64,000 nucleotides of DNA from TM7 phylum sp. oral taxon 349 (GCA_018127705.1 CP072328.1:248001-312000), one strand, 5' to 3'; counted from the stretch's first letter, positions 52,245 through 61,561 are shown. Numbers and translations: made by a program. Notes: generated from the letters alone by a model not told the origin.

Positions 52245-52857
52245 ATCTAACGCCAGGCGGCAGATTGCGCTAAAGGGTGTGCGCGACGGAATTTTATTAT
52301 TTCCGCAGAATAATTATCGGGCAATTTTGTCCGTTTCGGCGCTGAATTTTGAGCTGCGTAGCGAGGATGAGCAAGACGCAATCATTGATACCTACGAAAG
52401 TTTTCTCAATTCGATTGGTTGGCCGATTCAAATTTTAGTACGCACGCGCGAAATTGATATGGACGGATATTTAGAGGATTTGAACTACCGATTGCAGAGC
52501 GAGACGATTCCCGTTTACAAAACTCAACTGAAAAATTACGATGAATTTATTCGTTCGCTCATCACCGACAACAAGATTTTGACACGGCATTTTTATATCA
52601 TTATTCCTTTTCGACCGACCGACAACAAAGCTGATTTTGATTTAATCCGCGAACAGCTCAAACTCCGCATTGATATTATCGCCAAAGGTATGGCGCGGCT
52701 CGGCATGCGCGCTGATCAGCTAGATAGCCTCGAAGTGCTTGATTTGTTCTATAGTTTTTACAGCCCAGTGCAAGCAAAAATTCAGCCGCTAACTGAACGC
52801 GCATTGCAAACAATTCACACCGCACTTGTGCTAGATGGGAGTAAAATTAATGACTAG
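52216..52857 (+). CDS. TraC-like T4SS protein preceding VirB4
   Basis: The 213-aa protein (MFGLRKSNTKSNARRQIALK onward) has RDGILLFPQNNYRAILSVSALNF and FYIIIPF segments similar to the N-terminal region of VirB4/TraC ATPases, but lacks P-loop motifs. In related systems this domain is a separate gene before VirB4. Start ATG 52216 is preferred because AAAGGGGG lies 5 nt before it; the open frame begins 12 codons earlier. It overlaps virB4 by 8 bp. Confidence 0.7.
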   Translation: MFGLRKSNTKSNARRQIALKGVRDGILLFPQNNYRAILSVSALNFELRSEDEQDAIIDTYESFLNSIGWPIQILVRTREIDMDGYLEDLNYRLQSETIPVYKTQLKNYDEFIRSLITDNKILTRHFYIIIPFRPTDNKADFDLIREQLKLRIDIIAKGMARLGMRADQLDSLEVLDLFYSFYSPVQAKIQPLTERALQTIHTALVLDGSKIND

Positions 52858-54628
52858 AAAATCACGTACACCAATATTTATCAAAAGAATTAGTGACTCA
52901 ATTAGTGCTCCGAAACGCCGCCGCGACCGTCAGCGCGAAGAGCAGCAAAAAGAACTCAATATCACGTTTGGTGAGCAAGACGCACTAGATATCTTATCCT
53001 ACTCTGGGCTGGAGGAAAACGTTGATCATCTTTGCATCGACGGCGTGTACATGCGCACGTTATTTATTTCTGGATATCCGTTCGTGGCGAGTTCGGACTG
53101 GATGGACAGCTTGATTCATTTTAATCACGATATCGACATTAGTTATCACCTACACGAAGTAGACGCCCGAGCGGCACTGCCAAAACTAAATCGTAAAATT
53201 ACTGAGCTTGAATCCACGCGTCGTGCAATGATGCGCGAGGGACGGATTGTCGGCTCGGAGATTACCGACCCACTTGAATCGGCGATTGATTTGCGCGATA
53301 AAATTCAACGCGGTCAAGAAAAATTATTCCAAATGGCGATATACATTTGCATTCGCTCTGAAACGAAAGAAGAACTCGATAAAACCACCAAGTTGCTTGA
53401 AGTAAATCTGTCGGCGCGATTGTTTTATTCAAAAGTAGCGCGCTATCAGCAGCTGGAAGCATTGCAGTCAATTTTACCACGCGGCGAAGACCAACTGGCG
53501 CAAAAACGCAATCTCGATAGTTCCAGCGCAGCCCTGACGTTTCCGTTTATGTCATCAGAATTAGTACAAGAATCGGGCATTCTTTACGGCGTTAATAAAT
53601 CAAATAATTCGTTGGTTATTTTGGATAGGTTTAGTCTGCATAACGCTAACTCGATCACATTTGCGCAGTCGGGTGCTGGTAAAAGTTACACCACCAAAGT
53701 CGAAATTTTACGCCAACTCATGCAAGGCACGCGCGTCATCGTCATCGACCCAGAACATGAATACAAACGCCTCACCGAATCGGTAAAAGGCACGTACATA
53801 AAATTATCCGCCAAAAGCAAACAGAAAATTAACCCCTTCGACCTAGCAACGACCGTTCACGAAATTAGCGACCTGTCCGGGCATACGCAAGATTTAATGG
53901 ACGTAATCGGTTTGATGGCTGAAAGTTTAACGGCGCGCGAAAAAGCCGCCATCGACAAAGCGGTTTTGAAAATCTACAAAAAGTCAAAAACTAAGCAGCC
54001 GCTTTTAGAAGATTTATATGCGGAACTTCGAAAGTTGGGTCAGTTAAAATTGTGCGAAAAATTAGAAAAATATATTTCTGGCTCGTTGGCGGATGTATTT
54101 AATGCGCAAACAAATGTTAAATTAGACAACCGCTTGGTTATTTTCGACATCAAAGATTTGCCAGAAAATTTGCGTCAAATCATGATGTTGATCATCTCTA
54201 ATTTTGTGAAAAATCAAGTTATGGCTAAGCCGGAAAAACGGCTGCTGATTATCGACGAGGGTTGGATTTTATTGCAACACGAGGAGTCGGCGCGGTTCGT
54301 AGCAGGACTGGTGCGTCGGGCTCGCAAATATTATCTTGGCGTATCAATCATATCGCAGCAAGCCAACGATTTTCTAAAAAGCGAATACGGCCGCGCCATC
54401 GCTTCACAGAGTGCACTGCGAATTTTAATGCGCCAGGATACGACGACTATCAAAGGCGTGGTCAACGAATTTAACCTCAGTGAATATGAGCAAAGTTTTC
54501 TGCTTACTTGCGAGCGAGGCGACGCTTTGCTTATCGCCGACCAAAACCATGTCGCCGTTAAAGTTGTGGCAGCCGAAAAAGAACATCCACTCATCACCAC
54601 CAACCCTGCGGAGTTATATTCATCATGA
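52850..54628 (+). CDS. VirB4-like T4SS ATPase
   Basis: The 592-aa protein is the energising ATPase of the secretion system. Walker A is AQSGAGKSYTTKVEI, with VIVIDPEHEYKRL after it, Walker B is RLLIIDEGWILLQ, and VRRARKYYLGVSIISQQ and RILMRQDTTT follow as in VirB4/TraC proteins. The N-terminal 200 residues are the substrate-independent domain. Start ATG 52850 has GGGAG upstream. It is overlapped by the CHAP protein gene downstream (ATGA). Confidence 0.93.
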   Translation: MTRKSRTPIFIKRISDSISAPKRRRDRQREEQQKELNITFGEQDALDILSYSGLEENVDHLCIDGVYMRTLFISGYPFVASSDWMDSLIHFNHDIDISYHLHEVDARAALPKLNRKITELESTRRAMMREGRIVGSEITDPLESAIDLRDKIQRGQEKLFQMAIYICIRSETKEELDKTTKLLEVNLSARLFYSKVARYQQLEALQSILPRGEDQLAQKRNLDSSSAALTFPFMSSELVQESGILYGVNKSNNSLVILDRFSLHNANSITFAQSGAGKSYTTKVEILRQLMQGTRVIVIDPEHEYKRLTESVKGTYIKLSAKSKQKINPFDLATTVHEISDLSGHTQDLMDVIGLMAESLTAREKAAIDKAVLKIYKKSKTKQPLLEDLYAELRKLGQLKLCEKLEKYISGSLADVFNAQTNVKLDNRLVIFDIKDLPENLRQIMMLIISNFVKNQVMAKPEKRLLIIDEGWILLQHEESARFVAGLVRRARKYYLGVSIISQQANDFLKSEYGRAIASQSALRILMRQDTTTIKGVVNEFNLSEYEQSFLLTCERGDALLIADQNHVAVKVVAAEKEHPLITTNPAELYSS

Positions 54629-55227
54629 ATGGCGCAGTAATTTTGTTTACAAATTTTGGCTTCAGTATTAAGAAGATTCTGGTCATAATCATCGCTACCT
54701 TATTGCTTATTTTGATGTTTCCAATTCTAGCTATTTCATCGCTTGGCTTGCCGGCGGTGAGTTTTTTAGCAAATGCACCAAGTGCTAAAGCGGCGGAAGG
54801 GCGCGGATTTTACAGCGGCGGCGTGATGCCCGGAAATACTTATGCCTGGGGCAACTGCACTTGGTGGGCGTATGCGATGCGCCGGTGGGCAAACAGTCCG
54901 ATTCCGAACACTTGGGGCAACGCTAATACCTGGGATGATAATGCCAAGCGCGAGGGCTACATCGTCAATGATACGCCAGCGGCTGGCGCAGTTTTTCAGA
55001 CCGACGAAGGTCCTTATGGTCATGTTGCATATGTGATAGAAGTTAATCAAATCAGCGGTGATTGGAAAATTTCTGAAATGAATGCGCGCGGTTTGAATAT
55101 AGTGTCGCAGCGCACTTTTTCAAAAGAAGCCGCCAAGGCGTATAAATTTATTCACAATAAACCAGGAGCGCAGCCATGGAATCCGCAACCGATTACCTCG
55201 CCACCGCCTTACGGCTTGGGTCGATAG
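54625..55227 (+). CDS. Secreted CHAP-domain peptidoglycan hydrolase (VirB1-like role)
   Basis: The 200-aa protein has an N-terminal membrane or signal segment (about 14-45, ending ANAPSAKAAEG) and a CHAP domain: catalytic Cys in WGNCTWWAYAMRRW and His in GPYGHVAYVIEV, with NTWGNANTWDDNAK between. CHAP amidases or endopeptidases open the cell wall for conjugative channels in Gram-positive-type T4SS. The end overlaps the coupling-protein gene by 52 bp in a different frame. Confidence 0.9.
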   Translation: MNGAVILFTNFGFSIKKILVIIIATLLLILMFPILAISSLGLPAVSFLANAPSAKAAEGRGFYSGGVMPGNTYAWGNCTWWAYAMRRWANSPIPNTWGNANTWDDNAKREGYIVNDTPAAGAVFQTDEGPYGHVAYVIEVNQISGDWKISEMNARGLNIVSQRTFSKEAAKAYKFIHNKPGAQPWNPQPITSPPPYGLGR

Positions 55228-57779
55228 TTTTAGGTCTAATAGTGTTTGCGATTAGCGCAGTTATTCTGTGGTTGGTGATTCGTTTTGTTTTGAATCGTCG
55301 ATATTTACGAATTCGAGACATGATTTGGCTAGAAATTACACCGCCAGCCACGGTTGCTAAAACACCCGAAGCAACCGAACAATTATTTTCGGTGATTCAT
55401 GGACATAGAGCAGCGCGCTCGTTCAAAGAAAAGTTGCTCGACCGGTCGCCAGTCATAAGTTTTGAAATCACATCAACTAAAAAGCACGGTGTGCGGTATT
55501 TGGTGCAGGTCGAACGGCGTCACGTCGCAAACATACAAAAAGCAATTACATCGTACATTGCCGACTCAAAAGTCCGCACGGTCAAGCGGAAAAGTGGTGA
55601 TAATTATCAGGTCGTTGAATTTCGAGAAACTGGTCATTATGTTTTGCCGCTAGCTACAAATTCTACGCTAGAGCAACGTGATCCGCTGAGCTATGTAATG
55701 GGCGCGATGACTAGACTGAACGATGATGAGGAGATTATTTTACAACTCGTAGCAACACCGACTCGTTTGCGTGAAGCAGAAATTTTATCGCATAAAATTC
55801 TCGGCAATGAAAATATTTTGCAATATGTTAGCAGCAAAAACTTACCAATTCTCGGCAAACTAGTTAGTCTCTTTGGTAAAATTTCTTCTGGCGCAACCGA
55901 CCTCATTGGCGAAGTTTATACTAGTATGACGGCCAATCACCGCAACTACTACAATTCAAAAACCACACTCCCGCGACAGCAAATCAAGGTGTCGCGAGAC
56001 GACCGTCCGACGCGTGTGCTCAGTGCTTTTGAATTGGAATTGATGGAGACCATGCACCAAAAAGTGACTCGTCCGCTATTTCGCGTCAACCTCCGAGTCA
56101 TGGTAAATAGCCCAGAGCCAAAGAGGCATATTGCCGCTCTTAAATCTGCGCTAGACGGTTTTAGTACGCCGCCATATCAATCACTCAAGGCGAAATATCG
56201 TCTGCCGATTTTGAATAAACTGCTAATTCGTGCAGTCACAAACCGTCTGCCGTCATTGCAGAAAAGTAGCTCCGTAATTCTCGCTTCTAACGAACTCGCC
56301 AGCTTATTCCATTTTCCCTCAAGTTATCATAGCAAGACAGACAACCTGATAACTTCGCTAAGTCGCACACTGCCCGCGCCGATTTCACTCAAGCAATCAG
56401 AAAAGTTTGATGTGGTTATTGGCGAAAATCATCATCACAATACAGTGACGCCGATTGGTTTGACGGAGGCTGAGCGTGAGCGCCACCAATACGTTATCGG
56501 CGGTACAGGCAGCGGTAAAACTACGATGTTGCAATATCAAATCGTGCAGGATATTTGTAGCGGCAAAGGCGTGGCCGTAATTGACCCGCATGGCGATATG
56601 GCGGAGACGATTTTGCAGCACGTTCCGCCAGAGCGCCTTGGCGACGTGATTTATTTCAACCCCGATGATTTGGATTATCCGATTGGTTTGAATTTATTGG
56701 AGCTAACACCTGGGCTAGATGGCAGCGAGTTGATGCGTGAAAAAGACCTTATCACTGAGTCGGTCGTGTCGATTTTTCGAAAAATCTTTAGCGACGAGGA
56801 CTCGGGTGGGCATCGTATTGAATACATTTTGCGCAACACCATTCAGACAGCGCTTACACAGGAAAATCCCACGCTTTTCACCGTGTTTGATTTGCTAAAT
56901 GACCCGAAATATCGCCGCAGTGTTGTTAAAAATCTTGATGATACTAACTTGATAAACTTCTGGAAAAACGAGTTTGGTAAAGCTGGTGATATGCAAAAAG
57001 TAAAAATGTCGGCGGGAATTACGGCGAAAATTGGGCGGTTTTTATTTTCGGCGTCTGCTCGGCAAATTCTCGAGCAGCCAAAATCGACGATTGATTTTGA
57101 CGATATCATCAACTCGGGAAAAGTACTGATTTGTAAGTTATCTAAAGGCCTGCTTGGTGAAGATACGTCTGAACTGTTTGGAATTACCGTACTTGCGAAG
57201 CTTCAGCTCGCAAGTCTCCGTCGCGCCCGTCTCAAACAGGCGGAGCGACGGACGTTTTATTTGTATGTCGATGAATTTCAGAATTTCGCCACGACGTCAT
57301 TTGTGCAAATGTTGTCTGAAAGTCGCAAATATCGCGTCTTTATGATCATGGCTGAGCAGTCCACTTCGCAACAAAGCGACCAGCAAACAGTGAATATAAT
57401 CCTGGCAAATGTTGGCACGATCATCTGCTTCCGAACCGGCAATCCGCAAGATGAACAGCGTTTGCTGCCGATGTTTAGTCCATATATTGAGCCGGGTGAA
57501 ATTAGCAATCTGCCAGCGTACAATTATTACGCTCGACTGGCGGCGGTACACGCGCAAGAGCCACTGTCTGGGCAAACTTTATTGCTGGAAAATGAGGGCG
57601 ATGAAGCGGTGCGAGACGAAATTGTTAAACATTCACGAAAGGAGTTCGCCAGGAAACGACACGAAACTTCTGAGCGAAAAAGTTCTGGCAAGACTGTATC
57701 GAAAAAAGCTACGAGAACCAATAGGTCAACGAAGAAAAAATCACAGGTTAAGTCGGAGCCGATGATAGATGAAACCTGA
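55176..57779 (+). CDS. VirD4/TraD-like type IV coupling protein
   Basis: The 867-aa ATPase couples DNA to the secretion channel. One or two N-terminal membrane helices (about 12-40) precede a long N-terminal region. The motor domain has Walker A YVIGGTGSGKTTMLQ (about 447-461), VAVIDPHGDMAETIL, Walker B FYLYVDEFQNFAT, and the TraG/TraD-type segments SESRKYRVFMIMAEQST and ICFRTGNPQDEQRLLPMF. The C-terminus is a Lys/Ser/Thr-rich tail. AGGAG lies 7 nt before the start. It ends the T4SS operon. Confidence 0.9.
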   Translation: MESATDYLATALRLGSIVLGLIVFAISAVILWLVIRFVLNRRYLRIRDMIWLEITPPATVAKTPEATEQLFSVIHGHRAARSFKEKLLDRSPVISFEITSTKKHGVRYLVQVERRHVANIQKAITSYIADSKVRTVKRKSGDNYQVVEFRETGHYVLPLATNSTLEQRDPLSYVMGAMTRLNDDEEIILQLVATPTRLREAEILSHKILGNENILQYVSSKNLPILGKLVSLFGKISSGATDLIGEVYTSMTANHRNYYNSKTTLPRQQIKVSRDDRPTRVLSAFELELMETMHQKVTRPLFRVNLRVMVNSPEPKRHIAALKSALDGFSTPPYQSLKAKYRLPILNKLLIRAVTNRLPSLQKSSSVILASNELASLFHFPSSYHSKTDNLITSLSRTLPAPISLKQSEKFDVVIGENHHHNTVTPIGLTEAERERHQYVIGGTGSGKTTMLQYQIVQDICSGKGVAVIDPHGDMAETILQHVPPERLGDVIYFNPDDLDYPIGLNLLELTPGLDGSELMREKDLITESVVSIFRKIFSDEDSGGHRIEYILRNTIQTALTQENPTLFTVFDLLNDPKYRRSVVKNLDDTNLINFWKNEFGKAGDMQKVKMSAGITAKIGRFLFSASARQILEQPKSTIDFDDIINSGKVLICKLSKGLLGEDTSELFGITVLAKLQLASLRRARLKQAERRTFYLYVDEFQNFATTSFVQMLSESRKYRVFMIMAEQSTSQQSDQQTVNIILANVGTIICFRTGNPQDEQRLLPMFSPYIEPGEISNLPAYNYYARLAAVHAQEPLSGQTLLLENEGDEAVRDEIVKHSRKEFARKRHETSERKSSGKTVSKKATRTNRSTKKKSQVKSEPMIDET

Positions 57780-57826
57780 GGCTTTAGCTGGGCATAAGCG
57801 ACATCTGGTGATACAATAATAGACAA

Positions 57827-58561
57827 ATGGGTATTCCTCAATCAAGTATGAAAATTCTGTGGGCAAAAAGCGGCAGTCGCTGCGCAAAGTGCAACGGTCC
57901 AGTAGTTGAACATCAGACTGACGCCCTGATTCCTATAGGAGAAATGGCTCACATTAAGGGACATAAGCCGAATTCTGCACGCTACGATCACAGTCAGAGC
58001 GATATCGAACGTCATTCCTATAATAATCTTATTCTTCTTTGCCCAACATGTCACACTATTATTGATAAGTGTGTAACAAAATACTCTGTTGACTATCTTC
58101 ATGAAATCAAATCTTTGCATGAGGAGCGCATTGAGCGAGCCATAAAGAAAAGCTTACCAACAATCACGTTCAGAGAACTCGAAGAAACTCTTCGGCACGT
58201 AATAGACAATCCCCCTTTGAAATACGATAATGAAGACTTTAGACTGATACCTATAAAGGACAAAGTGCGCAAAAACAGCCTAAGTCCACAGACAGAGCAA
58301 ATGTTAAAAATGGGTATGGCTTCTGTATCGCTGATTGATGATTTTTTAAACAAAAATGCCAGCGAAGACTATCCAAAAAAATTAAGGATATTTTTCGTAC
58401 AAAAATATAAAAATTTAAGAAGAGATACTGACGATGGGGATGTTATATTTTATTCTCTAGTGCGAGCAGCCTCTAATGACAGTAGCGACCCTCGTCATAT
58501 GGCTGCAGCTTACGGAATAGTGGCCTACTATTTTCAGCTATGTGAGGTGTTTGAAAAATGA
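57827..58561 (+). CDS. HNH endonuclease, putative effector of an ABC-three-component system
   Basis: The 244-aa protein has an N-terminal HNH module: CAKCNG, then IGEMAHIKGHKPNSARYD and NNLILLCPTCHTIIDK, with the two CxxC pairs and catalytic His. A helical C-terminal region (about 150-244) is unrecognised. The start codon ATG 57827 has TACAAT preceded by TGA nine bases before. It is coupled (ATGA) to a small membrane protein and then a DUF2326 ATPase, the arrangement of ABC-three-component conflict systems, where the nuclease would be the effector. Confidence 0.8.
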   Translation: MGIPQSSMKILWAKSGSRCAKCNGPVVEHQTDALIPIGEMAHIKGHKPNSARYDHSQSDIERHSYNNLILLCPTCHTIIDKCVTKYSVDYLHEIKSLHEERIERAIKKSLPTITFRELEETLRHVIDNPPLKYDNEDFRLIPIKDKVRKNSLSPQTEQMLKMGMASVSLIDDFLNKNASEDYPKKLRIFFVQKYKNLRRDTDDGDVIFYSLVRAASNDSSDPRHMAAAYGIVAYYFQLCEVFEK

Positions 58562-58800
58562 TAATACTCCCAGATAAAACTATTCGCGTGGGGTTTTCGG
58601 TCGTTGGAGTTGGCGCAATACTTCTTCAAAGCATAGATTCAGTTGAAACAGTGAGTTCATTATGGAGCAAAGTGAAGGCGCATGAAGAAGTGGGCACATT
58701 TGAAAAGTTCATCGCGGCCTTAGTGCTATTGTTTTCCTCTGGAGCCATACTGTATAATAATGGAATAATAGAGAAAAATAAAAAACATGAAATTAGTTAG
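58558..58800 (+). CDS. Small two-helix membrane protein, putative middle component
   Basis: The 80-aa protein has two hydrophobic segments (about 9-25 and 48-67) joined by a polar loop with a predicted helix. It overlaps the HNH gene by ATGA and the ATPase gene by 14 bp, which makes it an integral part of the three-gene set. In ABC-three-component systems a small middle component sits at this place; membrane attachment is suggested here. Confidence 0.7.
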   Translation: MIILPDKTIRVGFSVVGVGAILLQSIDSVETVSSLWSKVKAHEEVGTFEKFIAALVLLFSSGAILYNNGIIEKNKKHEIS

Positions 58801-60493
58801 GCTAAGCGCAAATAAAAGCATTTTTAAAACTATACAATTTCGTAAAGGTTTTAATATAATCATAGCTGATCGCGATCAAGACTCCAGCGATAAGCATTCC
58901 ACTAATGGCTTAGGCAAAACACTATTACTTGAAATTATAAACTATTGCCTCGGAGGCAGTCCATCAGAAACTCTCAAAAAAGAGGAGATGCGAGACTGGA
59001 TATTCAGTTTAACTATCGAGATAGATGGAGAAGAAATTATCCTCAAACGGGCAGTAAAGGATCGTAAGAAATATGTAGAGGCGCTAGGAATTGAAGACAT
59101 CAACGTAGATGAAGTTTGTTTAACCCTAGGAGAGAAGTTATTTGGCCTTAGCGTACGCGAGGTAAAAGACAAAAGCAATCACCCTACGTATCGCACATTA
59201 GCATCGTACTTCATGAGGACTTATGACGGCGCATTTTCTAATCCTTTCTTATGCTTTGCTGGGCAGAACGCGCTATCTAGAAATAATAATGCTGCTTTTC
59301 TAATAGGGCTAAACTGGCGACTATCTGTCAAATTCTCGCAGCTCAAATCTGAATTTAATAAATTAAATAACGCAAACAAAGCCATTGAAACGGGTGCCTT
59401 TGAGGTGTTTGGGGGCACGGTGGGTGATTTGACCTCAGAAAAGATAGATGTTGAATCGCAGCTTGCAGAGAAGATGAAAAGACTTGAGAGTTTTCAAGTC
59501 CACGAAGACTATAGAGATATACAAGCTAAAGCAGACGCTTTAACCAAAGAAATCCATGATATTATTAATGAAATCACTATAAACTCTCAAATTGTAGAGA
59601 GATACAAAGATAGTTTAAAAAATGAAAACGGTGATGATATAAAAATAGAGCAAATATACGAGGCAGCGGGCGCCATCTTTGAAAAATCCTCTCTACGCAC
59701 GCTCGATGAGGTGATTAACTTTCACAGAGACGTGGTGCTTAACAGGAAAAATTATCTAGAAAGCGAGATCGAGCTATACGTAACAAAAAACAGAGCTTTA
59801 GATAGTAAAATGGAAAAACTCTCAAACGAGAGAGCTGGCTATTTGAATATACTAAAGACACATGGAGCTCTTGATGAGTATACAAAACTTCAAGATGAAG
59901 TCAACAAGAGCAAGGCCAAGATAGCAGACATAGAGAGCAGAATTTCTCGACTCACGGAGATTAAGTCAAGGATTGATGACATACGAATAGAGATTAGCGA
60001 TATCATATCAAAGATGCGGCAGGAATATAACGGAGACCAGCCCCTAATATCAACAGCTATACGTTTATTTAATTCAAACTCTCGATTTTTGTACGAACAG
60101 CCTGGGATACTCTCTATTGATGTAGACAAAGAAGGATATAAGTTTAAAATTGATATTCAAAAAGCTGGCAGCGACGGCGTTAGTAGTATGAAGGTGTTCT
60201 GTTACGATCTTATGCTAGCTGAATATTGGTCTACTATACGTCACAGAGAATTTCCCTTATTCCACGATTCAAGAATATTTGCAGACGTAGATCCTAGACA
60301 GGTAGCAAAAGCTCTAGAAATTTCTAGTAGCAAGGCCGAGTCGTCGGATTTTCAGTATATTTGCTCCATGAATTCTGGGTATATGCCGTACAACTATCTG
60401 CCAGAGGAATTTATTAGTAACCTTAACAAGTACACTATCGCAAGGTTTAACGACAAGGATGAACACGGCACACTACTGGGCGTAACTTTTTAA
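58787..60493 (+). CDS. DUF2326-type SMC-like ABC ATPase
   Basis: The 568-aa protein has Walker A TNGLGKTLLLEIINYCLGG at residues 39-57, as in SMC/RecN-like ATPases. A coiled-coil middle follows (about 180-410, with repeated Lys/Glu heptads), and then a C-terminal DUF2326 region: KVFCYDLMLAEYWS, then FPLFHDSRIFADVDPRQVA, which includes a Walker-B-like segment. These ATPases occur in ABC-three-component defence systems. AT-rich codon use suggests recent acquisition. It overlaps the small membrane-protein gene. Confidence 0.83.
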   Translation: MKLVRLSANKSIFKTIQFRKGFNIIIADRDQDSSDKHSTNGLGKTLLLEIINYCLGGSPSETLKKEEMRDWIFSLTIEIDGEEIILKRAVKDRKKYVEALGIEDINVDEVCLTLGEKLFGLSVREVKDKSNHPTYRTLASYFMRTYDGAFSNPFLCFAGQNALSRNNNAAFLIGLNWRLSVKFSQLKSEFNKLNNANKAIETGAFEVFGGTVGDLTSEKIDVESQLAEKMKRLESFQVHEDYRDIQAKADALTKEIHDIINEITINSQIVERYKDSLKNENGDDIKIEQIYEAAGAIFEKSSLRTLDEVINFHRDVVLNRKNYLESEIELYVTKNRALDSKMEKLSNERAGYLNILKTHGALDEYTKLQDEVNKSKAKIADIESRISRLTEIKSRIDDIRIEISDIISKMRQEYNGDQPLISTAIRLFNSNSRFLYEQPGILSIDVDKEGYKFKIDIQKAGSDGVSSMKVFCYDLMLAEYWSTIRHREFPLFHDSRIFADVDPRQVAKALEISSSKAESSDFQYICSMNSGYMPYNYLPEEFISNLNKYTIARFNDKDEHGTLLGVTF

Positions 60494-60507
60494 TATACCG
60501 TAAGCCT

Positions 60508-60738
60508 CTATTGAGAATCGTTGTCTTGCTTTTTGTATCTCTTCAAAAACCCCTCAAAATCAAACCCCTCATTCTTGCCGGCAACATGCGCAAATCGCTG
60601 CATGAATTTCAAGAATCCGATCGCGTATTCGCGATTGGCATTGTCCGGGTCATGAAGTTCCAGATAGTGGATCGTTTTCTGAATCGTTTCTTCGTCTTCG
60701 TACAGATGAAGATTCTTGATCGTGTCGTCATCGTTCAC
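60508..60738 (-). CDS. Small acidic protein, function unknown
   Basis: The 76-aa protein (MNDDDTIKNLHLYEDEETIQ onward) is acidic and helical with no recognised domain. The start is GTG 60738, with GGAGGT nine bases upstream. It lies inside the end of the PLD gene, so the two are coupled. It is the last gene of the leftward mini-operon. Confidence 0.7.
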   Translation of the reverse strand: MNDDDTIKNLHLYEDEETIQKTIHYLELHDPDNANREYAIGFLKFMQRFAHVAGKNEGFDFEGFLKRYKKQDNDSQ

Positions 60739-60740
60739 AA

Positions 60741-61202
60741 TTATTTCACCTCCATAAATTTATTTAAGCCGATAAAATCTATCAACATTTCCGCCTCCAG
60801 CGCAGATGTTGTCCTTCTCATTATCTCACAACTGTCGCGATATGAAAGAATGTTTAGGCTGCCTTCGTAAATAATTTCTCTGTCGATGATGGCTAATTTG
60901 CGATGATGTTTGACTGTAAAAAGCACTTCGACGCCTACTGATTGTAGTAAACTTAGAGATTTTTGGGCTTGTAGTTTGTATATTTCGTCGTGTTCTTCAA
61001 GTGGTTTTGTGTTAAGCAATATTTTCACACTACGCTTTTTGAGACGATGAAATATTGGAATAAATCTTTCGACTCGGGCAGTTCTGAGAAACGGACTTTC
61101 GATGATAATGCTTTTTCGGGCTTTTCGCAAGTCGTGCATGAACTGGTCGTCAAAAGTGTTTTGGTCGTAGAGTTTTGAGTTTGATTTTCGCAAATTAAAC
61201 AT
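60741..61202 (-). CDS. Phospholipase-D-domain protein
   Basis: The 153-aa protein has one PLD catalytic motif, HHRKLAIIDREIIYEGSLN (H-K-x4-D-x6-GS-N), preceded by KSIIIESPFLR. One motif means that a dimer would be needed for activity, as in Nuc-type nucleases. Start ATG 61202 is preferred because GGAGGAG lies 4 nt before it; the frame extends to 61283. It overlaps the upstream 37-aa frame by 8 bp. It may be a nuclease linked to transfer or defence. Confidence 0.82.
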   Translation of the reverse strand: MFNLRKSNSKLYDQNTFDDQFMHDLRKARKSIIIESPFLRTARVERFIPIFHRLKKRSVKILLNTKPLEEHDEIYKLQAQKSLSLLQSVGVEVLFTVKHHRKLAIIDREIIYEGSLNILSYRDSCEIMRRTTSALEAEMLIDFIGLNKFMEVK

Positions 61203-61308
61203 CACGCTCCTCCAAATCCGGCAAATACACCTCGCCATTTTTAATGACCATACCCAGCTCCTTGAAGCGATCTCGCAGCGCAAACAAATCGCGAAAAAGG
61301 AGTTCCAT
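61195..61308 (-). CDS. 37-aa protein at the element's right end
   Basis: A 37-codon frame reads MELLFRDLFALRDRFKELGM and ends with GGAGGAG, which serves as the Shine-Dalgarno of the PLD gene. TACAAA lies 7 nt before its ATG and within 20 bp of the right attachment core. It may start the PLD mini-operon. Confidence 0.55.
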   Translation of the reverse strand: MELLFRDLFALRDRFKELGMVIKNGEVYLPDLEERDV

Positions 61309-61324
61309 ATTTATATTTGTAGGC

Positions 61325-61397
61325 TCACCATCAAAGGATTTATCATCCGTCCAGGTCTAAAACAGCTCGTTTACCTCTGGCAATCGAGCTGTTTTTT
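61325..61397 (+). repeat. Right attachment repeat (attR)
   Basis: The 24-bp core 61325-61348 is identical to 37939-37962. The following DNA repeats the 21-bp stretch and hairpin of the left copy. A perfect stem AACAGCTCG/CGAGCTGTT with T residues (61361-61397) makes a terminator that probably belonged to tRNA-Glu before insertion. 61398-61561 shows no gene. Confidence 0.85.
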
Positions 61398-61561
61398 GTT
61401 AGTTTCATTAACTAAAGATATCCTATCAATATAACATCGTAAAGTAGGCTTTATGGAGGATTCACGGGACAGAAGTGTATTTTATAAAAGCACTTTCATA
61501 TAGCGTCAGATACATTTAAATACTCCTCCAATTAAATTAAGCAGATACTTCCATATAGTAT

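Larger units (their letters stand above)
37939..61348. mobile_element. Integrative conjugative-type element in tRNA-Glu
   Basis: A 23.4-kb segment lies between two direct repeats with an identical 24-bp core, one of them at the 3' end of tRNA-Glu(TTC). It carries a large serine recombinase at the left end, a replication-relaxation protein, a hairpin block, an AT-rich biosynthetic cassette, a type IV secretion operon with coupling protein, and a defence-like cluster. No classical MOB relaxase was recognised, so transfer ability is inferred from the secretion genes. Confidence 0.82.

Noticed and set aside
61440-61454. AAAGTAGGCTT resembling the terminal repeat of IS element B
   Set aside because: Only 11 bp match and there is no partner end or target duplication, so a solo IS end cannot be supported.
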